Source: Actinocorallia sp039871655
GTDB taxonomy: Bacteria; Actinomycetota; Actinomycetes; Streptosporangiales; Streptosporangiaceae
Direction of reading: 5' to 3'
Length of the DNA: 64,000 nt
Assembly: GCF_039871655.1 (NCBI RefSeq)
Contig: NZ_JBDPLZ010000017.1
Span: forward strand, 27,312-91,311
In this document: in pieces, positions 27,038 to 35,437 of the stretch
Position numbering within the stretch: position 1 is the stretch's first letter
Layout: each line of letters starts with the position of its first letter
Position numbers and translations under genes: made by a program
The notes under the pieces: model-generated
Told to the model about the DNA's origin: nothing
The model's database searches: none
The model's input: only the letters and a program-made list of their open reading frames with translations

Positions 27038-28116
27038 GAAGAGGGCTCGCGAGCCTGCTCGCGCTCACCGTCATGACCACCGCCGGCGGCTGCTCGGCCG
27101 TCGGCGGTGGGGGGACCTACGAGCTGACGGTGTTCTTCGCCAAGACCCCCTCGCTGTACGAGAAGTCCCGGGTGAAGATCATGGGCGCCAACGTCGGCAC
27201 GATCGAGCGGATCGAGGTGGACAACGCCAACAACCGGGTGAAGGCCAAACTGCTCATCGACGGGGACATCCCGATCCCCGCGGACGCCCACGCGGCGATC
27301 GTGTCGGCCAACACCGTCGGCGAGCGGAACATCGTCCTGTACCCGGCCTGGAAGCCCGGCGCGGAGCGGATGAAGCCGGGCACCGTCATCCCGCAGGAGC
27401 GCACCGACCTCCCGGTCGAGATCGACGACGCGCTGTCGGCCTTCACCACCCTCGCCGAGTCGGTCGACCCCGAGAAGCTGCGCTCCACCTTCAAGGGCGG
27501 TGCCGACCTGGTGCGCGACAACGGCGAGGACATCAACCACGGGCTGCAGACCATCGGCGACCTCACCAACAACCTGGCGGCCCAGGACAAGCGGCTGATC
27601 TCGCTGGCCACCTCGCTGAACGACCTCGCCGGTTCGCTGAACCGCCGGGACGAGAAACTGAAGGCGTTGTTCAAGGCCTTCAACGACGCGGGCGGGCTGC
27701 TCGGCGACGAACGCGAGCAGCTGCGCGGCTTCCTGAGCGGGCTCGAAGCCGTCATCCGCCAGGGCGACGTCGTCATCAAGGTCTACCACGAGAAGCTGCC
27801 GTCGACCGTGGCCGACCTCTCCGAGATCGTCATGACGATGAAGGCGAACAGCGGCTCGACCGCAGAGGCCATCGCCGCCCTGGCGGATTTCGCCGGCGTG
27901 GTGGTCAAGGCCTGGGACCCCAAGCGGCACGTCGTCACCGTCCGGCTGCCACCGGGCGGGATCGCCCGCGCCTGGCTCCAGCCGATCTTCACGGCGATGG
28001 GCTGGGGATCGGTGCCCTGCCTGGACGCTCCGCTCGGCAACTGCGCCGACCCGACGATCAAGAAGACCGACAAGGACAGCAAGAAGAAGAAAAAGAAGAA
28101 GGCGGGGGCACCATGA
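27034..28116 (+). CDS. mceD: MCE-family protein, position D, lipoprotein-like
   Basis: 360 residues. The N-terminus MRRGLASLLALTVMTTAGGC reads as a lipoprotein signal peptide with Cys20 as the lipid-modified residue (lipobox AGGC; Ala at -3 is less usual). The MCE domain follows at once (about 28-105: YELTVFFAKTPSLYEKSRVKIMGANVGTIERI), then helical segments, and a C-terminal run of nine residues that are all lysine but for none breaking it (Lys-rich tail KKKKKKK). In mycobacteria only MceE is normally the lipoprotein, so two lipoproteins (D and E) is notable. Overlaps mceC by 4 bp. Confidence 0.88.
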   Translation: MRRGLASLLALTVMTTAGGCSAVGGGGTYELTVFFAKTPSLYEKSRVKIMGANVGTIERIEVDNANNRVKAKLLIDGDIPIPADAHAAIVSANTVGERNIVLYPAWKPGAERMKPGTVIPQERTDLPVEIDDALSAFTTLAESVDPEKLRSTFKGGADLVRDNGEDINHGLQTIGDLTNNLAAQDKRLISLATSLNDLAGSLNRRDEKLKALFKAFNDAGGLLGDEREQLRGFLSGLEAVIRQGDVVIKVYHEKLPSTVADLSEIVMTMKANSGSTAEAIAALADFAGVVVKAWDPKRHVVTVRLPPGGIARAWLQPIFTAMGWGSVPCLDAPLGNCADPTIKKTDKDSKKKKKKKAGAP

Positions 28117-29156
28117 GAAAGCTCCTCGTCGTGGCCGTGCTGGCCGCCACGACCAGCGCGTGCTCGGTGCAGACGCTCGGCGCGCCGCAGGGCGGCTTCG
28201 AGTTCGAGGCCGAGTTCACCGACGTGCAGACCCTGGTCGTCGGGCACAGCGTGCAGATCGCCGACGTGCCGGTCGGCACCGTGACCGGGATCGAACTGGA
28301 CGACAGGTTCCGCGCGCACGTGAAGATGGAACTGGAACCCGGCCTCAAGCTGCCCCAGGGCGTCACCGCCTCGGTGGCCAAGACCTCGCTGCTGGGCGAG
28401 AACTACATCAAGATCACGCTGCCGTCCGGGGCCTCCATGAACAGCGAGCCCTCCCTGGCGGAGGGCGCGGTCATCACCCAGACCCACGTTCAGCCCGACC
28501 TGGAGAGCATCTCCGAGAAGATCGGCCCGGTCCTGGCCTCCGTGGGAGGCCAGGACATCGAGCAGATCGTCGACGCGGTCGCCACCGCGGTCCGGGACAA
28601 GGGACCCGAGCTCAACAAGCTCATCAAGCAGATCTCCCAGGTCTCCGACAGCTACGCCTCCGCCGCGAAGGACCTGGAGACCACCATCGACGGCTTCGCC
28701 CGGCTCGGCGACTCCCTGGCGAAGAAGAGCGGTGAGCTCGACCGGCTGCCCGGACGGATCACCCTGGTCACCGAGCGGGTCGAGCGCGACCGCAAGGAGC
28801 TCAAGGCCGCGGTCCAGGAACTGGTGACCCTCGGCGAGGAGTTCAACGGCCGGATCCGCGGCGAGCACGGGGCCAGGCTGCGCTCCCTGCTGCTCAAGCT
28901 CGACAAGATGCTCAAGGCGATGGTGCGCGGCCGCCAGGACCTCAAGAACCTGGTCAACGGCCTCAACTCCAACCTGCTCGGCGCGCCCTCGCTGACCTAC
29001 AAGGGACAGGGGCTCATGCAGGCCTGGCTCGCCGGGTTCCTGGACTTCAACGCCGACGGCAGCCACATCACCGCCAACGACGGCCGGGGCGAGCACGTCG
29101 ACCTGAGGGTCTCGACCCGCAAGGCGCTCTCCCCGGTCACCCAGAAGGAGGACTGA
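28113..29156 (+). CDS. mceE: MCE-family lipoprotein, position E
   Basis: 347 residues with a clear lipoprotein signal peptide (MRKLLVVAVLAATTSAC, Cys17), the usual feature of MceE. MCE domain about 30-105 (FEFEAEFTDVQTLVVGHSVQIADVPVGTVTGI, VAKTSLLGENYIKI), then a long helical region and a short C-terminal globular end. Start overlaps mceD by 4 bp (ATGA). Predicted to be anchored to the outer face of the cytoplasmic membrane as one of six tunnel subunits. Confidence 0.9.
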   Translation: MRKLLVVAVLAATTSACSVQTLGAPQGGFEFEAEFTDVQTLVVGHSVQIADVPVGTVTGIELDDRFRAHVKMELEPGLKLPQGVTASVAKTSLLGENYIKITLPSGASMNSEPSLAEGAVITQTHVQPDLESISEKIGPVLASVGGQDIEQIVDAVATAVRDKGPELNKLIKQISQVSDSYASAAKDLETTIDGFARLGDSLAKKSGELDRLPGRITLVTERVERDRKELKAAVQELVTLGEEFNGRIRGEHGARLRSLLLKLDKMLKAMVRGRQDLKNLVNGLNSNLLGAPSLTYKGQGLMQAWLAGFLDFNADGSHITANDGRGEHVDLRVSTRKALSPVTQKED

Positions 29157-30448
29157 TGCGGCCCAGAATCCTGCTCAACCTGGCCGTCTTCGCCGTCCTC
29201 GGCGTCGTCCTGTGCGTCTGGGCGCTGACGAGCATCGTGAGCGTCGACGCGATCCGCAGGCCGTTCACCGTCGAGGCGGAGTTCGCCTCCTCGCCGGGGC
29301 TGCGCAGCGACCTGGAGGTCGCCTACCTGGGCGTCCGGGTCGGGACGGTGGACGATGTGCGGCTGACCGCCGGCAAGGTCGTCGTCGCCATGCACATGGA
29401 CCGGGGCGTGGTCGTGCCGTCCAACGCCAAGGCGGCGGTGCTGCGCAAGTCCGCGATCGGCGAACCCTACATCGAGATGGAGCCGGCCGAGGGGCCGGCG
29501 GAGCGGCCGCTGCGCGGCGGCGACCGCATCCCGCTGGAGCGCACCAGCGTCGCCGTCGACTACAAGCAGCTCTTCGAGAGCGTCGGCGGGCTGATGGAGG
29601 CCGTCGACCCCGCTGACGCCAACACGCTGCTGCACGAACTGGCCGTCGGACTGGAAGGCCGCGACACCACCCTGCGCGACCTCGTGGGCGACGCACATCA
29701 GCTCACCGGCACCCTCGCCGAGAACGCCGAGTTGCTGGACCAGCTCTCGGTGCGGCTGACCGAGCTCACCGGCACCCTCGCAGACGGCGGTCCTCAACTG
29801 GCCGAGGGGCTCGACGGCCTCGCCGCGTTCAACGGCGAGCTGGCCGACCGCCGCGGCGACCTCGACTCCATCCTGGAGAAGGGGCCGCAGTTCCTGGCCA
29901 ACACCATCGAGATGATCGAGGCGGCCAAACCGGGGATCAAGTGCCTGCTCACGGCTCTGGGCACCAAGGCGCCTCCGCTGTTCACCCCCGAGGCCAGCGC
30001 CCAGCTCAGCCACGCGCTCGGACTGCTGGACCAGAAGATCCCCAAGGTCGTCGACGACGTGGTCGTCCGGGAGAAGAGCGGCAACCACTACGCCAGGGTC
30101 ACCACGGCGCTCACCGCGGGCGGCCCGGTGCCGATCGCCGATGAGTTCACGAAGCCGAGGCCCCAGCCGCGGACCCCGCAGCTCTACTACTGCACCGGGG
30201 CCTACCAGAAGACCGCGGACCTCGAGCGGGAGACGGGCCGGACCCAGCCGGAGAAGAAGCAGAAGCCCGCCGAGGCGGCCGGGCCGTTCACCAAGGTCGA
30301 GGCCCCGGTCGCCGACGCCGCGCCCGCGTCCGACTCCTCGCCCCTGGGCCGCTGGCTGCCCGTCATCCCGATCGTGCTGGCCGCCGCGATCCTGGCACTG
30401 ACCGCCCGCCGTTCCCTGCGACTCGTCCGCCGTCGTGCGGGTCGCTGA
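29156..30448 (+). CDS. mceF: MCE-family protein, position F, with C-terminal TM helix
   Basis: 430 residues. N-terminal anchor (about 7-27), MCE domain about 37-115 (FTVEAEFASSPGLRSDLEVAYLGVRVGTVDDV), helical region, cysteine-bearing LYYCTGAYQ segment, then a Lys/Pro/Ala linker and a C-terminal TM helix (about 398-418, WLPVIPIVLAAAILALTARR). The second TM segment is an addition seen in some actinobacterial MceF proteins. Start shares one base with the upstream stop. Confidence 0.9.
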   Translation: MRPRILLNLAVFAVLGVVLCVWALTSIVSVDAIRRPFTVEAEFASSPGLRSDLEVAYLGVRVGTVDDVRLTAGKVVVAMHMDRGVVVPSNAKAAVLRKSAIGEPYIEMEPAEGPAERPLRGGDRIPLERTSVAVDYKQLFESVGGLMEAVDPADANTLLHELAVGLEGRDTTLRDLVGDAHQLTGTLAENAELLDQLSVRLTELTGTLADGGPQLAEGLDGLAAFNGELADRRGDLDSILEKGPQFLANTIEMIEAAKPGIKCLLTALGTKAPPLFTPEASAQLSHALGLLDQKIPKVVDDVVVREKSGNHYARVTTALTAGGPVPIADEFTKPRPQPRTPQLYYCTGAYQKTADLERETGRTQPEKKQKPAEAAGPFTKVEAPVADAAPASDSSPLGRWLPVIPIVLAAAILALTARRSLRLVRRRAGR

Positions 30449-30461
30449 CCACTGGAGAGAC

Positions 30462-31289
30462 ATGAGCAACAGCACCGAGATCGAAGAAGAACTCGAGAGC
30501 GCGGTCACGCCGTCCGAGGAGCCGGAGCAGCCGGAGCCGGAGAAAGTCGAATCGGAGAAGGCCGAACCGGAGAAGGCGGCGCCGGAGGAGGCCGCAGAGG
30601 CGGATGCCGGGCCCGGCCAGGACGGAGAGGACGAGCCGTCCGAGGTCGAGGCCGCAGTGGGGAAGGCCCCTGCGGAGAAGGAACGCCCCCGGCGGGAGCG
30701 CCGCCTGGACGGCAGGGTCATCGCCGCGGCCGTTGTGCTCTTCCTCCTGACCGCTTCGCTGGTGGGCTCGGCGTTCCTGTGGCGGGCCTGGACGTCGTCG
30801 GACGAGAAACTGCAGGCCCAGCAGCAGGTGAGGACCCGTTCGGCGGAGTTCGCCCAGGCGTTCCTGCTGTATGAGAACACCGACCTCGACGGCTGGGAGA
30901 AGCGGCTGACCGCGCTGGCCGTGCCCGAGTACAAGAGCGCGATCGGCCAGGCCGTGAAGATGCAGTTCCCGCTCATCACCGAACTCGAGGCCGACTCCAA
31001 GGTCACCGTCCGCGAGGTGTTCGCCAACGACTTCGACGGCACGGTCGCCAAGACCATGGTCGTCGCCGACACCCAGATCACCAGCAAGGAGTTCGTGCGC
31101 ACCGTCACCGGGATGCGGCTGCTGGTGGAGCTGAACCTGGTGAAGGGCGAGTGGCTGGTGAGCGGTGTGGGCGTGCTGGGCATCGACGACGAGTCGATGA
31201 CCGACGACAAGGGCAACGCCGTCGACCCGGAGAAGCTGGACGTCCCGGAGGTGAGCCCGTCCGCGGTTCCGTCGTCGGGCACGCCGTGA
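30462..31289 (+). CDS. Mce-associated membrane protein
   Basis: 275 residues: a ~75-residue Glu/Pro/Ala-rich acidic N-terminus, one TM helix (about 86-106, VIAAAVVLFLLTASLVGSAFL) and a periplasmic domain similar in layout to Mam/OmamA-type Mce accessory proteins (SIMPL-unrelated, NTF2-like fold expected). It is the last gene of the mce operon, 13 bp after mceF. ATG 30462 is preferred because GGAGAGA precedes it; a GTG at 30435 would overlap mceF. Known members stabilise Mce transporters. No MceG-type ATPase is encoded in the window, so the energising subunit must be elsewhere. Confidence 0.85.
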   Translation: MSNSTEIEEELESAVTPSEEPEQPEPEKVESEKAEPEKAAPEEAAEADAGPGQDGEDEPSEVEAAVGKAPAEKERPRRERRLDGRVIAAAVVLFLLTASLVGSAFLWRAWTSSDEKLQAQQQVRTRSAEFAQAFLLYENTDLDGWEKRLTALAVPEYKSAIGQAVKMQFPLITELEADSKVTVREVFANDFDGTVAKTMVVADTQITSKEFVRTVTGMRLLVELNLVKGEWLVSGVGVLGIDDESMTDDKGNAVDPEKLDVPEVSPSAVPSSGTP

Positions 31290-31330
31290 CCGGTTCGCCG
31301 GGGCCCGGCGGGATGTGAGACCTTACGGCC

Positions 31331-33403
31331 ATGAGCGCGGAGGAACTTCAGCAACGGATCTCTGTGGAGTACGCACCCCTGGTGGCGCTGTACCAGTTGC
31401 TGGAGGACCGCCGAAGAGAGCCGGGCTCGTCCGGGCTCGCGGGGCCCGACTGGAACGCCAGGCTCGCCGCGCTGCGGGCGCTGCGGGAGGGCACCCTCCC
31501 CGGTGACCGGGCGGCGCTGGCCGGCGCGCTGCTGGATCCGGAGAGGCGAGACGTCCGGCAGGTCGCGGTCGTCACCTCACCGGACCGGCTCGCCGGACTG
31601 GTGGCCGAGGCCGTCCGGCTGGGGGAACGGGTGCTGCTGTTCGGCGACCCCGCGCGGGTGCCCGCCGGCCTCTTGGCGGTCGACGCCGCCCTGCGGCCGG
31701 TGGGGCCGCGCTGGGAGGAGGAGCTGCGCGTCCTGCGCCGCGACCTGGTGATACTGGAGCAGTGGCCGGGGGATCTGGCCGCGCTGGAGGCGGCGGAGGC
31801 CGAGCTGGCGCGGCGGGAGAACGCCGCCGTCGAGCAGGAGCGGCGGCTGAAGTCGGAGCTGGAGTCCCTCGAGGCGGGGAGGGAGCAGGCGGCAGCGGCG
31901 GTGACGCAGGCGGTCGAGGCGCGCGAGGCCGTGGCCGCCGCCGAGCGGGAGGCCGCACAGGAGGCGGCCCGCCGTCTGGAGGCCTTCACCGAGGCCAAGG
32001 ACGTCGCGGAGACCGCGGCCCGTCAGGCCGCCGCCGCGGCGTCAGCGGCGGGCGAGGCGGCCCGGCGGATGTCCGAGGTGGAGCAGCGGATAGGCGACCT
32101 GCGTACGGAGGCCGCCTCGGTCCAGCAGGCCCAGGGCGACCTGGGGGAGCGGCTGGAGCGGGCCAGGGCCCAGCTGCCCGCGGTCGCCGAGGAGGCCGAG
32201 CGGGTCGGCCGGCTGGCCGCCGAGGCCGAGGCGCTGCGCCACGCGACCTATTACCGGCTGGCCGGCGCGGAGTCCTCGCTGGCCGCTGAACGCAAACGGC
32301 AGAACCTCGCCCAGCGGCTGCATCTGGCGCCGGGCCGCCCGCAGCTGTCCGAGCTGCGCGCGGTGGTGGCCTCCCGGCGGTTGGAGGCCGAGCAGGCGCT
32401 GGCCCGGGCGAGCGAGCTGAACGAGGCGAGGCAGCGGGCCGAGGGGGAGCGGGCCGGGCTGACGGCCTTCCTGGAGCAGGGCGGCCGGGAGCTGGAGGCG
32501 GCGCAGGAGGCCCAGCGCCGCCTCACCGAGGAGCTGCCCCGGCTGGAGGCCGAGCTGGAGCCGGTGCGCGCCGAGCACGAACGGCAGGCCGCGCTGTCCG
32601 CCGAGGCCGCGGCCGAGGCCGCGCGCGCCGCCGAGCCGGCGGACCGGGCCAGGACCGAGGGCATGGCCGCGGAGGAGCGGTTGTCGGCGGCCAGGGCCGC
32701 GCTGGCCGAGGCCGACACGGCGATCGCCGCGGCGAAGGAGCACGAGACCGCGCTGGACGGGCGCCTCGCCGAGACCCGGGCCGCCCTGGAACAGCACGAG
32801 CCCGTCGCCGCCCGGGCCGTGGAGGAGGCTCGCCGGGACCTGGAATCGGCGAGAGAGACCGTCGAACGGCACAGGCGGGAGATCGACGCCTTCCTCGGCG
32901 GGCTCGACGAGCAGGTCTGGCGGGAACGGGCCTCCGCCCGGCACGAACTGCTCACCGCGGCGCCGCAGGAGGCGGCCCAGGTGGTCTGCGCGGGTCCTGA
33001 CGCGCTCCCTCCGGGCGAGTACGACGTGCTGTTCGTCGACGCGGCCGAGACCGTCACCGACGGCGATTTCCTGCTGGGCGCCGTCCGTACCCGGCGGCAG
33101 GTGCTGGTGGGCACCCCCGGCGGAGGGACGCCCCCGGCCGCGACCGCGCTGCGCGACCTCCTGAACGCGCTGCACGCCCTGGCGGGCATGGACGGGACGG
33201 GCGACCTCACCGCGGGAGCCGCCGCCGAACTGGACCGCCTGAGGACCTCGGGACTCTGGGAGGGGCACTACGCCGAGCGCCACGCCAAGATCATCCGTCG
33301 GCTCTCCGGGCTGGGACTCGACCCGGTCGAGGCGCTCGAGCGCGCGGTGGCCGAGCGGCTGGAGACCGGCTTCTACCGGCGCTGCCTGGACGCGGTGTCC
33401 TGA
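31331..33403 (+). CDS. Large coiled-coil protein with remnant superfamily-1 helicase motifs
   Basis: 690 residues. Residues about 150-530 are almost entirely Ala/Glu/Arg-rich coiled coil. The part after it (564-602) reads YDVLFVDAAETVTDGDFLLG...VLVGTPGGGTPP, which lines up with motifs II and III of Upf1/DNA2-like SF1 helicases (DEAS... and GDPxQLPP) but with DAAE and GTPGGGTPP instead, and no Walker A GKT is found upstream. The C-terminal ~90 residues are helical. It looks like a protein derived from the first half of an SF1 helicase that has lost ATPase residues. Function unknown. It starts 41 bp after the mce operon and may be read from it. Confidence 0.8.
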   Translation: MSAEELQQRISVEYAPLVALYQLLEDRRREPGSSGLAGPDWNARLAALRALREGTLPGDRAALAGALLDPERRDVRQVAVVTSPDRLAGLVAEAVRLGERVLLFGDPARVPAGLLAVDAALRPVGPRWEEELRVLRRDLVILEQWPGDLAALEAAEAELARRENAAVEQERRLKSELESLEAGREQAAAAVTQAVEAREAVAAAEREAAQEAARRLEAFTEAKDVAETAARQAAAAASAAGEAARRMSEVEQRIGDLRTEAASVQQAQGDLGERLERARAQLPAVAEEAERVGRLAAEAEALRHATYYRLAGAESSLAAERKRQNLAQRLHLAPGRPQLSELRAVVASRRLEAEQALARASELNEARQRAEGERAGLTAFLEQGGRELEAAQEAQRRLTEELPRLEAELEPVRAEHERQAALSAEAAAEAARAAEPADRARTEGMAAEERLSAARAALAEADTAIAAAKEHETALDGRLAETRAALEQHEPVAARAVEEARRDLESARETVERHRREIDAFLGGLDEQVWRERASARHELLTAAPQEAAQVVCAGPDALPPGEYDVLFVDAAETVTDGDFLLGAVRTRRQVLVGTPGGGTPPAATALRDLLNALHALAGMDGTGDLTAGAAAELDRLRTSGLWEGHYAERHAKIIRRLSGLGLDPVEALERAVAERLETGFYRRCLDAVS

Positions 33404-33473
33404 GGGGCCGGCGGTAAGGGTCGGTGGCTCCTCGGTTCCCAGCCAAAACCTGGTAAATGGCACACTTAATGGC

Positions 33474-34130
33474 ATGTTCGGCATCACTGACCTCACCACT
33501 TATGCGGTGGGGGCCTTCCTGATCATTCTGCTCCCCGGCCCCAACTCCCTGTACACGCTGTCCGTCTCGGCCGGGAACGGAGTACGGCACGGCTACCGGG
33601 CGGCGTGCGGGGTCTTCATCGGCGACTCGGTGCTGATGCTGCTGACGGCGGTCGGGGCGGCGTCCCTGCTGCAGGCCAACGCCCTGCTCTTCTCGGTGGT
33701 CAAGTACCTCGGCGGGGCCTACCTGGCCTGGCTGGCCTTCGGCATGCTCCGCGCCGCCTGGGGCATGTGGCGGGAACGTTCGCTCCGGACGGAGCGAGCG
33801 GAGCCCGACGCCCCACCGTCCCCCGAGAGCCGCCCGTTCCGCAAGGCGCTGGTGATCAGCCTGCTGAACCCGAAGGCGATCCTCTTCTTCATCTCGTTCT
33901 TCGTCCAGTTCGTCGACCCGTCCTACCCGTACCCGGCGGTGTCGTTCCTGGTGCTCGCGGTGATCCTGCAGGTGTTCAGCATGCTCTACCTGACCATGCT
34001 CATCTTCGGCGGCACCTGGCTGGCCGAGGGGTTCCGGCGGCGCAAGCGGCTGTCGGCCACCGCGACCTCCGCGGTGGGCCTGGGCTTCCTGGGCTTCGCG
34101 GCCAAGCTGGCGACCTCCTCGGCGGGCTGA
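33474..34130 (+). CDS. LysE/RhtB-family amino acid exporter
   Basis: 218-residue membrane protein with about six TM helices. The N-terminal YAVGAFLIILLPGPNSLYTL contains the PGPN motif diagnostic of the LysE superfamily, followed by SAGNGVRHGYRAACGVFIGDSVLML. RPFRKALVISLLNPKAILFFISFFVQF is the second family motif. This is the LeuE-like (leucine/threonine/homoserine efflux) branch by general look; substrate not determined. A single gene with a strong bidirectional hairpin after it. Confidence 0.93.
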   Translation: MFGITDLTTYAVGAFLIILLPGPNSLYTLSVSAGNGVRHGYRAACGVFIGDSVLMLLTAVGAASLLQANALLFSVVKYLGGAYLAWLAFGMLRAAWGMWRERSLRTERAEPDAPPSPESRPFRKALVISLLNPKAILFFISFFVQFVDPSYPYPAVSFLVLAVILQVFSMLYLTMLIFGGTWLAEGFRRRKRLSATATSAVGLGFLGFAAKLATSSAG

Positions 34131-34153
34131 AGGAGCCCGGAGCCGGAAGAGAA

Positions 34154-34202
34154 CGGACGAAGGGGGTGCGGGCCGACGGGCCCGCACCCCCTCTCTCGTC
34201 CG
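34154..34202. terminator. Strong bidirectional terminator hairpin
   Basis: AGGGGGTGCGGGCC and GGCCCGCACCCCCT form a perfect 14-bp stem with a 4-nt loop (34161-34192); outer arms CGGACGA and TCGTCCG extend it by 7 bp with a 3-nt bulge. It separates the converging LysE and CHAP genes. Confidence 0.75.
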
Positions 34203-34207
34203 GTGCC

Positions 34208-35221
34208 TTAGCGGCGGCGGCCGGTGAGCTGGGCGTTGGTCTCGCTGGTCTGGGTGACTGCGGTGTGCAGGTCGGTCCAGAAGCCGAGCTCCTCGTCCTC
34301 CTTGAGGTGGGCGATCCGGCCCCAGAACTCGCGGTCCTCCACCTCCTGGGCGACCTGGGCCGAGATGGCGGGCATCATCAGGGTGCCGGCCTCGGCGTCG
34401 TCCAGGTCGTAGTGGGTCATCTCGGCGGGCATCGCGACCGGCGGGGCGCCGGAGGTGCGGTGGTGGCGTCCGCGCTTGCGCACCCGGACCTCGGGGGCGG
34501 CGGCCACGGCGGCCGGGACCTTCACCGCGGCGGCCTTGGCCAGGCCGACGGCGAGCACGCCCAGGACGGCCAGGCCGACCACGCCGGTGAGCGCGGCCTC
34601 CTTGACGGGAAGTTCGTGCGCGTCGCCCCCGGCGGGCTCAGGACGGACCTGGACCTGGGCCTGGAGGTCGGTGACGGGCGCCTGGGTGAGCTGCTCGACG
34701 GAGGGCGCGGGGGCGGAGTGCTTGGGCTGGTAGCCCTGGTAGACCTGCCCGGCGACCTTCACCTTGCCCGGATAGCCGTAACCGACGATGTCGGCGGAGT
34801 CGCGCTCGCGCTTGGCCAGGGTGTTGTAGGTGTTGGCCTCGATGGTGTGGATGGTGCCGTCCTCGCCGACCTTCTCGACGATGCCCACGTGCTGGATGGA
34901 GTCGATGCTCTTGGCGCCCGACCAGTTGAAGAAGACCAGCGCGCCCGGCTCGGGGGTGGTGCCCCAGGCGTCGTTCTCCTCGAACCACTGCGCGTGCTCC
35001 TGGGTGGAGGCGAACTGGCCGGCGTACTCGGTGACGCCCGCCTTGTCCGCGGCCCAGGCGAGGAACATGTCGCACCAGGGGGCCGTCGTGAAGTACGGGT
35101 TGGCTTCCTCGTCGACGTTCTTGGTCCACCAGTCGCCGAACTTGGTGTAGCCACCGCTCTTCTCGGTGTAGCCCAGTTCGCTCTTCGCGATTTCCAGGAG
35201 CTTCTGGCCTACCGGATCCAC
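34208..35221 (-). CDS. CHAP-domain cell wall hydrolase with TM segment
   Basis: 337 residues. N-terminal CHAP amidase/endopeptidase domain (about 1-165) with catalytic Cys50 (APWCDMFLAW) and His111 (SIQHVGIVEK), then a Pro/Gln linker, a hydrophobic segment (about 205-232) and a C-terminal region with a basic patch (RVRKRGRHHR). No N-terminal signal peptide is visible, so export may use the internal hydrophobic segment or another route; this type is frequent in streptosporangial genomes. Start GTG 35221 has AAGGAG 8 nt upstream. Predicted to cleave peptidoglycan peptides. Confidence 0.85.
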   Translation of the reverse strand: MDPVGQKLLEIAKSELGYTEKSGGYTKFGDWWTKNVDEEANPYFTTAPWCDMFLAWAADKAGVTEYAGQFASTQEHAQWFEENDAWGTTPEPGALVFFNWSGAKSIDSIQHVGIVEKVGEDGTIHTIEANTYNTLAKRERDSADIVGYGYPGKVKVAGQVYQGYQPKHSAPAPSVEQLTQAPVTDLQAQVQVRPEPAGGDAHELPVKEAALTGVVGLAVLGVLAVGLAKAAAVKVPAAVAAAPEVRVRKRGRHHRTSGAPPVAMPAEMTHYDLDDAEAGTLMMPAISAQVAQEVEDREFWGRIAHLKEDEELGFWTDLHTAVTQTSETNAQLTGRRR

Positions 35222-35437
35222 GCGCTCACTCCTTGTTCCACGACCTTCGAGTTCCGTGACCTTCCAGGGCTGATCACGACTCGATCTCGGAAGAATGTAC
35301 TCAAGGTAACTGGCAGGGGCAAGCGATACCGAAGGATCCGTCGGGTCCAGGTCAAGGAATCCCTTGCCGTGTCAAGAAAAAAATTTTCCCAGGTCAAGGG
35401 CTCCTGGCACACTGTTCCTCCGGAGGTAAGGAACCAG
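35222..35437. other. Divergent control region with A/T tract and GTCAAGG repeats
   Basis: Contains an 11-bp A7T4 run (35377-35387 region) in otherwise GC-rich DNA, three copies of GTCAAG(G) at 35351, 35371 and 35393, and the inverted repeat CAAGG-AATC-CCTTG (35353-35366). No gene. Likely holds the promoters of the CHAP and MFS genes. Confidence 0.35.
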
